Positions 54,610 to 64,000 of a stretch of DNA of 64,000 nucleotides are shown here, in pieces. Position 1 is the first letter of the stretch. Each line of letters starts with the position of its first letter. Location: NCBI GenBank assembly GCA_014529385.2, contig CM043944.1, positions 53,061,268 through 53,125,267 of the forward strand. The letters are read 5' to 3'. The position numbers and the translations under genes were made by a program. The notes beneath the pieces were generated by a model. It was not told the DNA's origin. It made no database searches and was given only the letters and a program-made list of their open reading frames with translations. Source of the stretch: Adiantum capillus-veneris (Eukaryota > Streptophyta > Polypodiopsida > Polypodiales > Pteridaceae).

Positions 54610-55352
54610 TGTTAAGTATGGAGCCTGATTTACCCTTGTAATTTTCTGTGGTAAAAGCGCACATTTGTAAGGCCCCCATTATGAGGAGAAGCCATCGTGC
54701 GTGAAGGAAAATCACTCACCGGAAACCAAAATTTTCACGGACAAGAATCAGGGGCAACTTTAAAGGCCTCAGGGGAATATTCTTTTTCGCCGAAATATTA
54801 TGGCCGGACGGCGGCCGGAAAGTGGTCCGAAAACAACCGGTCGGTTGGCCGGTGGTCGGAAGTCAATGGCCGGTGGCCGGTGGCCGAATTCAATGGCCGG
54901 TGGCCGAATTCAAAAGCGGACTTGTCTTCTCAAGGGCGGCCACACATGGGCGGATTGGATGGTCTGATTTGGACTTATTCGCACAAGGGCGGCTACACAT
55001 GGCTGTCTCTCATAAGAGAGGGCAGCCCTTTTGGCCTATAAAAGGAGGCCATTTCTACACACATTGCATAGTGTGAAGTTGATGCAACAAGGTGTGTGTG
55101 AGGTGGTGAGAGTGAAGCAAGGCGGGAGCTCCATTAAGGGTATAATCCCTTTGTAAACTACTTCTTGTTTTGAAGTACTAAAGCCATTGAGTGGCCTCTT
55201 TCCCGTGGACGTAGCCCACATTGGGTGAACCACGTATATCGTGTGTACTCTCTCTCTCTCTCTCTACACTATAATCTCGTGTATATAAATATGTCTCTCT
55301 GCATTAAGTAATCTACTCAATTATCTATTTAGCTACGTCTTATTTCCTAACA
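54610..55352 (+). repeat. 5' LTR of copia B (743 bp)
   Basis: TGTTAAGTATGG to CCTAACA. Contains a GGCCGGTGGCCGAATTC block repeated once more than in the 3' LTR (20 bp), TATA box at 55037 and (CT)9 at 55248-55265. Confidence 0.95.
55037..55044 (+). promoter_or_regulatory. TATA box of copia B 5' LTR
   Basis: TATAAAAG in GGCCTATAAAAGGAGGCC, a strong plant TATA context. The 3' LTR has the same motif at 59693-59700. Confidence 0.75.
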
Positions 55353-55354
55353 AC

Positions 55355-55366
55355 TGGTATCAGAGC
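55355..55366 (+). other. primer-binding site of copia B
   Basis: TGGTATCAGAGC, exact match to the plant initiator-Met primer site, two bases after the LTR. Confidence 0.93.
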
Positions 55367-55416
55367 AAGGTTTTCTCGTAGCTAAATTATCTCAAGGAAA
55401 GGATTCCTTGAATTGA

Positions 55417-57162
55417 GTGGGAGTTATAGCGGAGGAAGGGAAGCTCAAGATTGAGAAGTTCAACGGCAAAAACTACCAACATTGGAAGATGCAAATTGAA
55501 GACTATCTCTACCAGAAGGACCTCTATTTGCCACTAAGCGGTCTTGCGAAGAAGCCCGCAACAATGGCAGATGAAGCATGGATTGTCCTTGATCGAAAGG
55601 CACTGGGAACAATCCGGTTAAGCTTGGCGTCAACGGTGGCCTTCAATGTTTCGGAGATGAAGACCACGGAGGACTTGATGAAGTCACTTGACGACTTCTA
55701 CGAGAAACCATCGGCATCCAATAAGGTATTTCTTATGAAGCGCTTGTTCAATCTAAAGATGGCAGAGAATGGTTCAGTTGCAGAACACCTAAATGACTTT
55801 AACACAAAAATAAGTCAACTTCGATCAGTGAAAATAAATTTCGATGACGAAGTGCGAGCTCTCCTTATACTATCATCTCTACCGGATAGTTGGGACAGCC
55901 TTGTGATGGCTGTAAGTAATTCTATCTCTGGCACAAATACTCTTAAGTTTGATGATGTTGTGGGTGTTCTCCTAAGCGAGGAAATGCGAAGGAGAAGCAC
56001 AAGAGAATCATCAAGTGCTGCACTATTAGTGGAAACAAGAGGAAGGCTGAAGGAGAGGTTCAAAAACCAAAAGGGTCGTGATCGCTCAAGGCGGAGCAAG
56101 TCACGCACCAAGTCAGTTCTTGAATGTTGGAACTGCGGCAAGAAGGGCCACGTCAAGAAGGATTGCTGGTCCAAGAAGAAGAAGGAGACAGAGTCTCAAG
56201 ACAACAAGCCAACATCGGAGGCCAATGTGGCAGGTAAAGTAGAGCAAGATGCTCTAATTCTCTCATTAGACAATGTGTCTGATTCCTGGATAGTAGATTC
56301 CGGGGCTTCATTCCATGCGACACCACACAAGCAACATTTCCAAGACTACACAAAAGGTAATTTTGGGTATGTATACTTGGGAGATGATGAAGCTTGTGAG
56401 ATTGTCGGCAAAGGTACAGTTTCTGTCAAAACTGCTAACGGAAATGAATGGAAGCTTAAAGATGTTAGGCATGTTCCTTCTCTTCGCAAAAATTTGATCT
56501 CTACAGGACAATTGGACGATGAAGGTCACAACATTGCATTCGGAAACAAACGGTGGAAGATCTCAAAGGGATCTTTGGTGGTTGCCAAGGGTGAAAAATT
56601 CGGTACACTTTACTTGTGTACTGTTAGCACGCAACCTTCAGCTTGTGTAGCAACTACAGAAGTTGACAGTGCGGTGTGGCACTACCGACTTGGGCATATG
56701 AGTGCCAAAGGAATGCAAATCCTTCAAACAAAGAAGCTTCTACCAGGTTTGAAAGAAGTGGACTTAGAGTTTTGTGAAGATTGTCTTTATGGTAAACAAA
56801 AGAGGGTAAAATTTCAAAAATCAGGAAATGAAAGAAAAAATAAAAAACTTGAGTTGGTTCATTCTGATGTTTGGGGTCCTGCAAGTACACCATCACTTGG
56901 TGGCTCATTGTACTATGTAACATTCATAGACGATGCGACTAGAAAAACATGGGTTTATGTCATGAAGAATAAATCCGATGTATTTTCCATATTTCAAAGG
57001 TGGAAAGCCTTTGTGGAGAATGAAAGAGGTACCAAGGTTAAATGCCTCAGATCCGACAATGGAGGCGAATATTGCAGCCAAGCTTTTGTGCTAGCAATGG
57101 CATTCGGAGGCAAAGGACAACCCCAAGGACACCTCAACAAAATGGGATTTCGGAAAGGATGA
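55417..57162 (+). pseudogene. copia B gag-protease-integrase (first part)
   Basis: The frame is open from 55417 but begins with GTG. The family ATG (seen in B' at 3391-3393) is ATA at 55429-55431. Residues follow AEEGKLKIEKFNGKNYQHW, UBN2-type gag, zinc knuckle CWNCGKKGHVKKDC (near 56124), protease WIVDSGASFHATP (near 56290), GAG-pre-integrase VWHYRLGHMSAKGM and CEDCLYGKQKRVKF, integrase LVHSDVWGP (first Asp) and LRSDNGGEYCS (second Asp). A frameshift near 57080-57095 throws it out of frame before the catalytic Glu, and it ends at 57162. Confidence 0.92.
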
Positions 57163-59219
57163 ACAGAACAATCATGGAACGAGCACGAAGCATGCGGCTA
57201 CATGTAGGCCTACCGCTTGAGCTTTGGGCGGAAGCTGTAAGTACGTCTCTGTACTTAATCAATCGGTCACCCTCAATGGCATTGGATGGGGGAGTAGATA
57301 GAAGCCTAAGATCAAAGTTAGATGCAAAGTCCAAAAAGTGTTTCTTCATTGGCTATGGAGAAGGAGACTTTGGGTATCGCCTATGGAATCCTGAAGATGG
57401 TAAAATCTTAAGGAGTAGGGATGTAATTTTTAACGAACAAAATATGTACAAAGATTACTTGGAAAGAAAACAAACAAAAGAAACAGGTGATGAGTACATG
57501 GAGCTTGAGGATGGTAAAGACTCAAGGACTGCAAACGATGACAATGTGCAACAACATCAACCAAATGAGGAGCCTCAACCTATTCCCCGAAGATCTACAA
57601 GAGCAAGTAGACCTCCAGAAAGGTTTGTTCCTTCCTTCAACCATCTCTTGATCTCAGATTCTGGAGAGCCGGAATCATATGAAGAAGCTATGCAACATGA
57701 ATCCAAAGAAGAATGGACAAAGAGCATGCAAGTGGAGATGGACTCACTACATCGCAACCAAACATGGGAGTTGGTTGAGTTGCCTAAAGGTAAGCGGGCA
57801 CTTCAAAACAAATGGGTGTACAAGCTAAAGGAAGAAGAAGGTGGGAAGAAAAGGTACAAGTCTAGGCTTGTGGTAAAAGGTTTTTCTCAAAAGAAAGGTA
57901 TTGACTTCAATGAAATATTTTTTGCTGTTGTAAAAATGAACTCAATTAGGCTTGTCTTAAGCCTTGTGGCTGCTCATGATCTAAATCTCGAGCAAATGGA
58001 TGTAAATACGGCATTCCCTCATGGTGACTTAGAGGAGGAAATCTACATGCTTCAACCAAAGGGGTATGAAGTAAAAGGTAAGGAGAAAATGGTTTGCAGA
58101 TTAAAGAAGAGCTTGTATGGTTTAAAGCAAGCATCAAGACAATGGTACTTGAAGTTTGATCGATGGATGTTGGATCATGGATTCACAAGATGCAACTCGG
58201 ATCACTACGTCTACACGGAGAATTTGGGAGATGGGAAATTCATCATCCTAATATTGTATGTTGATGACATGTTGATTGCAAGTGCTAACATGCAGGACAT
58301 CAAAGACCTAAAAGAGGAGCTGTCCAAATCTTTTTCAATGAAATATTTAGGTGCTGCAAAGAGGATACTTGGTATGAAAATATCAAGGGACAGGACGAAG
58401 AAGACAATAAAGCTATCTCAAGAAGATTACATCAAGAAGGTACTAGAAAGGTTTGCAATGCAAAATGCAAAACCAGTTTCTACACCTTTGGCTGGTCATT
58501 TTAAACTAACGAAGGATATGTGTCCAAAGACACAAGAGGAGATAGCCTATATGTCTAAAGTTCCATATGCTACAGCGGTAGGTTCTCTAATGTATGCTAT
58601 GGTTTGGACAACGCTAGACATTGCACATGCAGTGGGAGTTTTGAGTAGGTTCATGGACAACCCAGGTAAAGAGCATTGGCAAGCTGTGAAGTGGATACTT
58701 AGGTATCTAAAAGGGACAACAACAAATGCTTTGTATTTTGGAGGAACTGATATTTTTCTAGAAGGGTATGCTGATGCAGATATGGCAGGTGACAAAGATA
58801 CTCGAAGGAGCACTACTGGCTATGTGTTCACGGTTGGAGGCACAACAGTAAGCTGGGCTTCAAAGCTGCAGAAAGTGGTTTCACTTTCTACCACAGAAGC
58901 AGAGTATGTAGCAATGACGGAGGCAAACAAAGAAATTTTGTGGCTTCACAGATTCTTAGAAGAGCTTGGATTCAAACAAGACAATTGTGTCTTGTACAGT
59001 GATAGTCAAAGCGCTATCCATCTTGCGAAGAACTCAGCCTTTCATTCAAGGACAAAGCACATTGAGGTGAGATATCACTTCATACGCACTCTTTTGGAAG
59101 AGGGACAACTAAAGCTAGGAAAGGTGCATACAAGTGAAAATCCTGCAGACATGTTTACAAAGGTGGTCAACAAGGAGAAGTTGAGCTTTTGCTCATCTTC
59201 AATCGGCATTCAAGGATAA
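57090..59219 (+). pseudogene. copia B integrase end, RT and RNase H
   Basis: Resumes after the frameshift with NGIRRQRTTPRTPQQNGISE, the Glu of the DDE triad. SPSMALDGG joins VDRSLRSKLDAKSKKCFFIG directly; relatives have about 30 more residues there, so an in-frame deletion is inferred. RT: ALQNKWVYKLKEE, QMDVNTAFPHGDLEEEIYM, RLKKSLYGLKQASRQWY and LILYVDDMLIA (near 58252, intact YVDD). RNase H: YADADMAGDKDTRRSTTGYV, SLSTTEAEYVAM, YSDSQSAIHLAKN, HTSENPADMFTKVV. No stop occurs in this 2.1-kb frame. Confidence 0.93.
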
Positions 59220-59262
59220 GAAGCCAAAATGGAAAGCAGTCACAGGTTTGGTTTGGAGATCA

Positions 59263-59278
59263 GTCTCCAAGTGGGAGA
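59263..59278 (+). other. polypurine tract of copia B
   Basis: CAGTCTCCAAGTGGGAGAT; the AAGTGGGAGA part directly precedes the 3' LTR. Confidence 0.85.
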
Positions 59279-59279
59279 T

Positions 59280-59899
59280 TGTTAAGTATGGAGCCTGATT
59301 TACCCTTGTAATTTTCTGTGGTAAAAGCGCACATTTGTAAGGCCCCCATTATGAGGAGAAGCCATCGTGCGTGAAGGAAAATCACTCACCGGAAACCAAA
59401 ATTTTCACGGACAAGAATCAGGGGCAACTTTAAAGGCCTCAAGGGAATATTCTTTTTCGCCGGAATATTATGGCCGGACGGCAGCCGGAAAGTGGTCGGA
59501 AAACAACGGTTAGTTGGCCGATGGCCGGTGGTCGGAAGTCAATGGCCGGTGGCCGGTGGCCGAATTCAAAAGCGGACTTGTCTTCTCAAGGGCGGCCACA
59601 CATGGGTGGATTGGAGGGTCTGATTTGGACTTATTCGCACAAGGGCGGCTACACATGGCTGACTCTCATAAGAGAGGGAAGCCCTTTTGGCCTATAAAAG
59701 GAGGCCATTTCTACACACATTTCATAGTGTGAAGTTGATGCAACAAGGTGTGTGTGAGGTGGTGAGAGTGAAGCAAGGCGGGAGCTCCATTAAGGGTATA
59801 ATCCCTTTGTAAACTACTTCTTGTTTTGAAGTACCAAAGCCATTGAGTGGATGCTTTCCCGTGGACGTAGCCCACATTGGGTGAACCACGTATATCGTG

Positions 59900-59970
<71 letters not shown>

Positions 59971-60054
59971 CTATAATCTCGTGTATATAAATATGTCTCT
60001 CTCCATTAAGTAATCTACTCAATTATATATTTAGCTACGTCTTATTTCCTAACA
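59280..60054 (+). repeat. 3' LTR of copia B (775 bp)
   Basis: Same borders as the 5' LTR. (CT)32 at 59904-59967 against (CT)9 in the 5' LTR; one fewer copy of the 20-bp GGCCGG block and a 6-bp gain nearby account for the 32-bp net difference. Confidence 0.95.
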
Positions 60055-60092
60055 AATCTCATGGGCATCTGTTTTAGAGATAAAGCAACTCT

Positions 60093-60227
60093 ATCATTGC
60101 GAAAGGAATTCATGATGCCCATGGCCTTAAAGGAGATGCCAGTCTCTAGATCCTCATGCTTCAAAACCTCGAGGATGTAGATTTCAACATGCTTCTTCTC
60201 AAATGTGGGCTTCTGCCTTGCAGGTTT
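60093..60227 (-). pseudogene. histone H2B-like fragment
   Basis: Minus strand reads KPARQKPTFEKK, HVEIYILEVLKHEDLETGIS and [13 protein letters not shown], with no stop over 45 codons. Plant H2B has the same order: Lys/Pro-rich tail end, [34 protein letters not shown]. The helix alpha-1 and start of alpha-2 are recognisable; the last two-thirds of the histone fold are missing, and upstream codons contain stops. Substitutions such as KIYIFKV to ILEV suggest a non-functional copy. Copia B is inserted 35 bp from its end, but the sequence across that insertion does not continue H2B, so it was already truncated. Confidence 0.72.
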
Positions 60228-60288
60228 CTATAGCCTTCACACTTTGCCTCCGTAGCAGGAGTCGCATCCTCTCCCTTGAATGAGGGTT

Positions 60289-60290
<2 letters not shown>

Positions 60291-60340
<50 letters not shown>

Positions 60341-60384
60341 TATATAGAGAGAGATAGAGAGCACGGCCCCTTGGGCGCATCAAG

Positions 60385-60426
<42 letters not shown>
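60291..60426. repeat. two (GA)n tracts
   Basis: (GA)n at 60291-60337 and 60388-60426 separated by a short GC-rich spacer. Confidence 0.95.
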
Positions 60427-60431
<5 letters not shown>

Positions 60432-60577
60432 CCGCACTGTGCAGGTTTGGAGAGTTTCCTCGCAAGCTGAGGTCGAAGGACGTGGCTAGCACTTGCACTT
60501 GCAGAACCAGGGAAGTTGAAAGGAGCTTTAGATCCCGCCACGTGGATCTAAGGCCTACCTTTTTAGTAAAGGATATA

Positions 60578-60578
60578 A

Positions 60579-60662
<84 letters not shown>
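60578..60662. repeat. (GT)n-(GA)n compound microsatellite
   Basis: About 24 GT units followed directly by about 18 GA units. Confidence 0.96.
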
Positions 60663-60666
<4 letters not shown>

Positions 60667-60789
60667 AAAGCTTCTACACTAAATAGTGTTGATTTCTCTC
60701 AATCTCAAGATTCAACTTTAAAGACATAAATCTCCTTCTTTTTTTTGTGTACAAAATTCACAATTGTGAGTGATTGTATTAGAATGCCA

Positions 60790-61320
60790 CCAGAAAATTA
60801 CAAATAAACCTCAAGCTCATGCCGAGCCTTGAGGGCCAGATGGTTATATCAGAGAAGTATCTACAAACGTAGTATTACCAAAAGCCCAATCCTTCACACC
60901 GCAAGGTTCGAGCGGATGGCAAGGGTTGCCCTAAGCCAATCATGTGGCCAAGGTTTGCCTTTTTCCTAACACAAATATGAACTCCTTGCTTTCTTGCACC
61001 AGAATGTAACCACAAAGAGGACATTATCAAAGGCACGACAATTCCTGGCCTTCCATATATTACTGAAGAAACAATATCTGATAATTTGCATGCATATTAG
61101 AAGTGCAGGGCTTCGAAACTATTTTCCACCAAGACACAAATCCTTCTTGAAAAACCCTATCTTCCACGTTCTTTGTACCCATTTGCACACTTTCCCTGCC
61201 ATGCCTCTAATTGTCGGGTATTCCATGAAAAGGTGGGCGAGGTCTTTGCTAGCCGATTTGCACTCTAAATATCTATCAGATCCGATACCACATGCCTGAA
61301 TCGTGACGCATGTCAGCGAA

Positions 61321-61365
<45 letters not shown>

Positions 61366-61510
61366 TCCAAAACACCACCTTCCATAGAAATACCTTCATA
61401 GAATACAACCATTGTGGATTCCAAATGTTCTTCATGACCTCATCCCATGGAGATTCCGACCATTATTTCTTCCACTGTTTGTTCAAAGGGGCCTTCATTT
61501 TGTTATCTCC
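60790..61510 (-). pseudogene. LINE reverse-transcriptase tail (zf-RVT region)
   Basis: Minus strand: MKNIWNPQWLYSMKVFLWKV near 61390-61445, then a poly-C/G tract, SLTCVTIQACGIGSDRYLEC and KSASKDLAHLFMEYPTIRGM with AGKVCKWVQRTW (61160-61320), and later NIWKARNCRAFDNVLFVV near 61010-61075. This is the P...FLW...L...CPLC....E...HLF..C pattern of the zf-RVT domain in plant L1-like elements, with two Cys lost. Several stops. An A-rich stretch near 60745 on the minus strand could be the tail. The rest of the LINE is absent. Confidence 0.78.
61323..61362. repeat. (C)40 homopolymer
   Basis: Forty consecutive C, inside the LINE remnant, between two blocks of its zf-RVT region. Confidence 0.95.
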
Positions 61511-61734
61511 AAAGTTAATCCAAATGCTTAGACTTTGCCAATGGCAGCCCCAAAACATTGATTTTGCGATGTAAGTTGTAACCCGTACTCTTGAATTTTA
61601 CAATAGTAAGTTTTGTTTTAAAAAAAAAATGGTAACCCGTACTCAACAAGCTTCATCCACCAACGGTGTTGAGCCCACTATGGCGACAAGCTATGTAGGG
61701 ATCTGGGCACCTTCTCCATATTATGCACTAGTGC
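61511..61734. other. no gene seen
   Basis: Includes a 9-A run near 61620 and short frames. Confidence 0.4.
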
Positions 61735-62064
61735 ATGGCTAGTAAGGGGGTTGCGGCTCATTGGAGCATGGGAGGGCAAGATGGAGCATCACATTCCCTC
61801 TCGTTGAAGCAAGAGGTCAATCCAAGTGCCACGGGTGGGGGGGGGGGGGGGGGGGGGGGGGGGGGATCATCCAAGGAGGATGACCATCAGGATTCAGGAT
61901 TGGGTGGTAGTTCACCCATGTTCAAAAGGGAAATGAGGTTGCCTAGGGTAAAGGGGGCCAGTACAGTGCAATCTAAGGAGTACAGAGACGCGCGAGCTCA
62001 ATGCTGGGTGGATTCGACACCTGAGAGGCGCAAAAGGTGCATAGAGGTGAGCACTCGTCAATAG
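61735..62064 (+). CDS. unidentified ORF across a G-tract
   Basis: MASKGVAAHWSMGGQDGASH, a poly-Gly run from (G)29, then SSKEDDHQDSGLGGSSPMFK and a basic C-terminal part with ERRKRCIEV. Hydrophilic; no known domain. The frame depends on the length of the G-tract, which is unstable, so this is probably not a real gene. Confidence 0.22.
   Translation: MASKGVAAHWSMGGQDGASHSLSLKQEVNPSATGGGGGGGGGGGSSKEDDHQDSGLGGSSPMFKREMRLPRVKGASTVQSKEYRDARAQCWVDSTPERRKRCIEVSTRQ
61837..61865. repeat. (G)29 homopolymer
   Basis: Twenty-nine consecutive G. Confidence 0.95.
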
Positions 62065-62690
62065 AATCAACGCCTCCTCTAGCAGTTCAGCATAGCATCC
62101 ATTTGACAAAGAAGCGCACAATTCCATGCAAAAATGCCATTATGAAGCGTTTGAGACAGCCAAGCCGCAATAATGGGACGATTTTTAGCATATCACAAGC
62201 AGACACGTCAATGAAATTCCCAGCATATTCCAATTTTTTTCCCCTGCATTGGGGGTGGGTGCGTCCTCCTTTTGGTGACCGTGACGTTATTGGCCCCTCT
62301 ACCCTAGAAGGTATGAATATGGTCTGTGAGTGATACTGATTCAAGTCGTTATTCTTTGTTTACAAGATGGTTGTGTGCCTTGCAAGACTTATGCAGGCCA
62401 AAAATCAATATAGAACTAGCACAAGGTCCCACCCGACGTCTATGTGTGTGTGAGAATATCTAATCTCACACAATAACCACTCAAAAAGGGGGGAAAAAAG
62501 AAAAAGAAGAATATAGAAGTGACATCAATCACCTCAAGCCCTTTTTTTTAGGAGAGTCATGGGCTGACTCATCCAAAAAGTTAGAACTGGAGGTTGGAAT
62601 GTCGTTCCAAACTATAGATAGACTATTGAAGGGTCTGAATATAGATGGGCTATTGAAGGGTCGCATCATACATTTAGCTTAAATATAATC
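62065..62690. other. no gene; small imperfect tandem
   Basis: ATAGATRGRCTATTGAAGGG occurs twice at about 62617-62666, 27 bp apart. Frames show no known domain. Confidence 0.45.
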
Positions 62691-62815
62691 TTTGTAAATA
62701 ACATGCACATTGCCAATTGGCCATTATCTACGTTCTTTATTGTTTGAATATTTGTAAATAACATGCACATTGCCAATTGGCCATTATCTACGTTCTTTAT
62801 TGTTTGAATATTTGT
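62691..62815. repeat. exact 60-bp tandem duplication
   Basis: 62691-62750 and 62751-62810 are identical, and 5 further bases (TTTGT) match the next period. Confidence 0.97.
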
Positions 62816-63076
62816 TGAGCACAAAAAAGACAGCCAAAACAGTTGCCTCGCAAAAATATTTTCATAGGGGACAATCTATCGGTTTCCACGTGGGTTTGAG
62901 GTGTGAGTTTCTTGAATGGACTTCACCCCTCCATTGGAAATGCATCATGCAACCTTTGTCTCAAATGTAGGAGCGGATACTATGCATCACCTTCAATGGC
63001 GACTAGGGCGTGATCTGCACGTTGCTGTGGCCAAAAAAAGCATGGCCATTAGGTCACACAAACACAAATACATATT

Positions 63077-63078
<2 letters not shown>
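62816..63078. other. no gene seen
   Basis: Short frames without recognisable domain. Confidence 0.4.
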
Positions 63079-63123
<45 letters not shown>

Positions 63124-63189
63124 CGTACACATGCAAGGACAAGTGAAAAGCGTGGACTGTAGTCCTTGTGGTACCTCTAAGAAGATGAC

Positions 63190-63253
<64 letters not shown>

Positions 63254-63265
63254 GGCACACACACA
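63079..63265. repeat. (GT)n, (CT)n and (CA)n tracts
   Basis: (GT)n at 63079-63117, (CT)n at 63192-63234 followed directly by (CA)n to about 63254 and again to 63266. Confidence 0.95.
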
Positions 63266-63397
63266 CATCTTGAGATCAAGACTTGTTGAGTAGCATTTGG
63301 ATATCTACTTGGATTGTTCTTATGGAAATAAAAATTCTATTTTTCTTTCCTTCCCCCTAATGTCTCTCTCTCTATATATACTTAAGACTTAGTCAAG

Positions 63398-63399
<2 letters not shown>

Positions 63400-63460
<61 letters not shown>

Positions 63461-63461
63461 T
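63400..63461. repeat. (CT)n-(CA)n compound microsatellite
   Basis: About 20 CT units directly followed by about 11 CA units, the same order as at 63192-63254. Confidence 0.95.
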
Positions 63462-63737
63462 TGTGTTGACTTTTGGGCAGATGTTTGAGAACTCTCTCTA
63501 ATTAAACTTATAAGAAGGGAAAACTATAATAACCTTTGAGTGTGGCAGATTGGTTATCATAGTTCCCTCTTGAATACCAAGTAACACTTGTTAGGTAGAG
63601 CTTTGCTTTCTGTCGATGTGTTTTATAAAACCTCTCTCTCTCTCTCTCTCTCTCTCCCCCAAAACTTCAAGTCTTGGTATATGTTGGAATTCTTTTTTTT
63701 TTTGGGTGGGTTGGAATTCTCTTTTCTTTCTTCTTCT

Positions 63738-63776
<39 letters not shown>

Positions 63777-64000
63777 CATTAATCTCCCTTTCCCTAAGGA
63801 TAAGTGTAAGTTCGTAGGGAGCTGTAATTATTTATACACGTTTGTGTGGTTGTGTGCATGTATCCCAAGCAAGGAGGATGGATTGTAGTCATTCTAATCA
63901 CTCTAGAAACTCTTCAAATTTTGACCTAGAAAGTGAAGAAGTTTTTATTATGTTTTTATTTATTTAAAATTATTTTTTGTATTTTTTTTTATTTTAAGAT
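63462..64000. other. no gene; two (CT)n tracts and AT-rich end
   Basis: (CT)n at about 63631-63657 and 63742-63772 with a similar TGTTGGAATTCT segment before each (63684 and 63709). The last 100 bp are T/A-rich. Confidence 0.6.

Larger units (their letters stand above)
54610..60054 (+). mobile_element. Ty1/copia B (TNT1-94-like), complete with LTRs
   Basis: LTRs 54610-55352 and 59280-60054, exact initiator-Met primer site, gag, protease, integrase, RT and RNase H in order, polypurine tract, and a perfect AATCT target duplication (54605-54609 and 60055-60059). Total 5445 bp. The LTRs differ mostly by small indels and microsatellite length, so the insertion is recent. Coding defects: lost gag ATG, a frameshift in the integrase and an apparent in-frame deletion. 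Confidence 0.95.

Noticed and set aside
55417-55419. GTG as start of copia B gag
   Set aside because: GTG is not a normal plant nuclear start; comparison with B' shows the true site is the mutated ATG at 55429.
61735-62064. A glycine-rich protein gene
   Set aside because: The glycine run comes from a 29-base G tract that controls the frame; no domain on either side.

Overview
This window looks like repeat-dense nuclear DNA of a seed plant. It holds many plant-type LTR retrotransposons (Ty1/copia with initiator-Met primer sites, Ty3/gypsy with TGGCGYC-type primer sites), a plant LINE tail, very many long (GA)n, (CA)n and (C)n tracts, and no bacterial gene organisation. I cannot name the species. 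The only recognisable host-gene homology is a short histone H2B-like fragment at 60093-60227 on the minus strand. Everything else that can be identified is mobile DNA or its debris.

Layout. 1-2933: copia A (minus), gag to integrase, running off the left edge. It is inserted in 2934-4174, an older minus-strand copy (B') of the TNT1-94-like family whose nearly complete plus-strand member (B) lies at 54610-60054. 4197 to about 16.2 kb: large, decayed Ty3/gypsy C with a 676-bp 5' LTR, a pre-gag ORF, gag, protease, RT, RNase H, integrase and two further ORFs. 16190-21189: gypsy D (minus), an internal-deletion derivative joining gag directly to integrase, with paired LTRs. 21289-24994: copia E (minus), a 3.7-kb deletion derivative with paired LTRs and a perfect 5-bp target duplication. 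25.0-26.4 kb: a C-related LTR segment and a gypsy protease fragment. 26.5-34 kb: copia G remnant (minus), apparently split inside its RNase H region by eroded gypsy I. 34.2-37.6 kb: gypsy J (plus), with a 45-bp tandem repeat upstream, primer site, gag and protease. 37.6-38.8 kb: G-tract, palindrome and (GA)n block. 38.9-42.07 kb: gypsy K (minus), with three zinc knuckles. 42195-47661: eroded gypsy H, homologous to I in opposite orientation, with 173-bp LTRs and target duplication GTAGC, inserted in another gypsy gag remnant. 48.9-54.6 kb: an LTR fragment, an unidentified ORF, a candidate LTR, a (CT)51 tract and a degraded TTAGGGTTA-like array. 54610-60054: copia B. 60.1-64 kb: H2B fragment, LINE tail (minus), microsatellites, poly-C and poly-G tracts and an exact 60-bp tandem duplication.

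The elements do not work together as a pathway. They form a stratigraphy of nested insertions whose order can be read from target duplications, LTR divergence and interrupted reading frames. Few frames are intact. Copia A (two in-frame TAG codons in the 2.3 kb seen) and copia B (lost ATG, one frameshift, apparent in-frame deletion) are the youngest. Several LTR families carry a simple-sequence tract inside the LTR, and in two LTR pairs that tract differs greatly in length between the two ends.

Open reading frames made only of Ser-Leu, Arg-Glu, Thr-His or Val-Cys repeats are translations of microsatellites and are not listed as genes. Most element boundaries rest on TG...CA ends, primer sites and target duplications read by eye. 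No alignment or database search was run.
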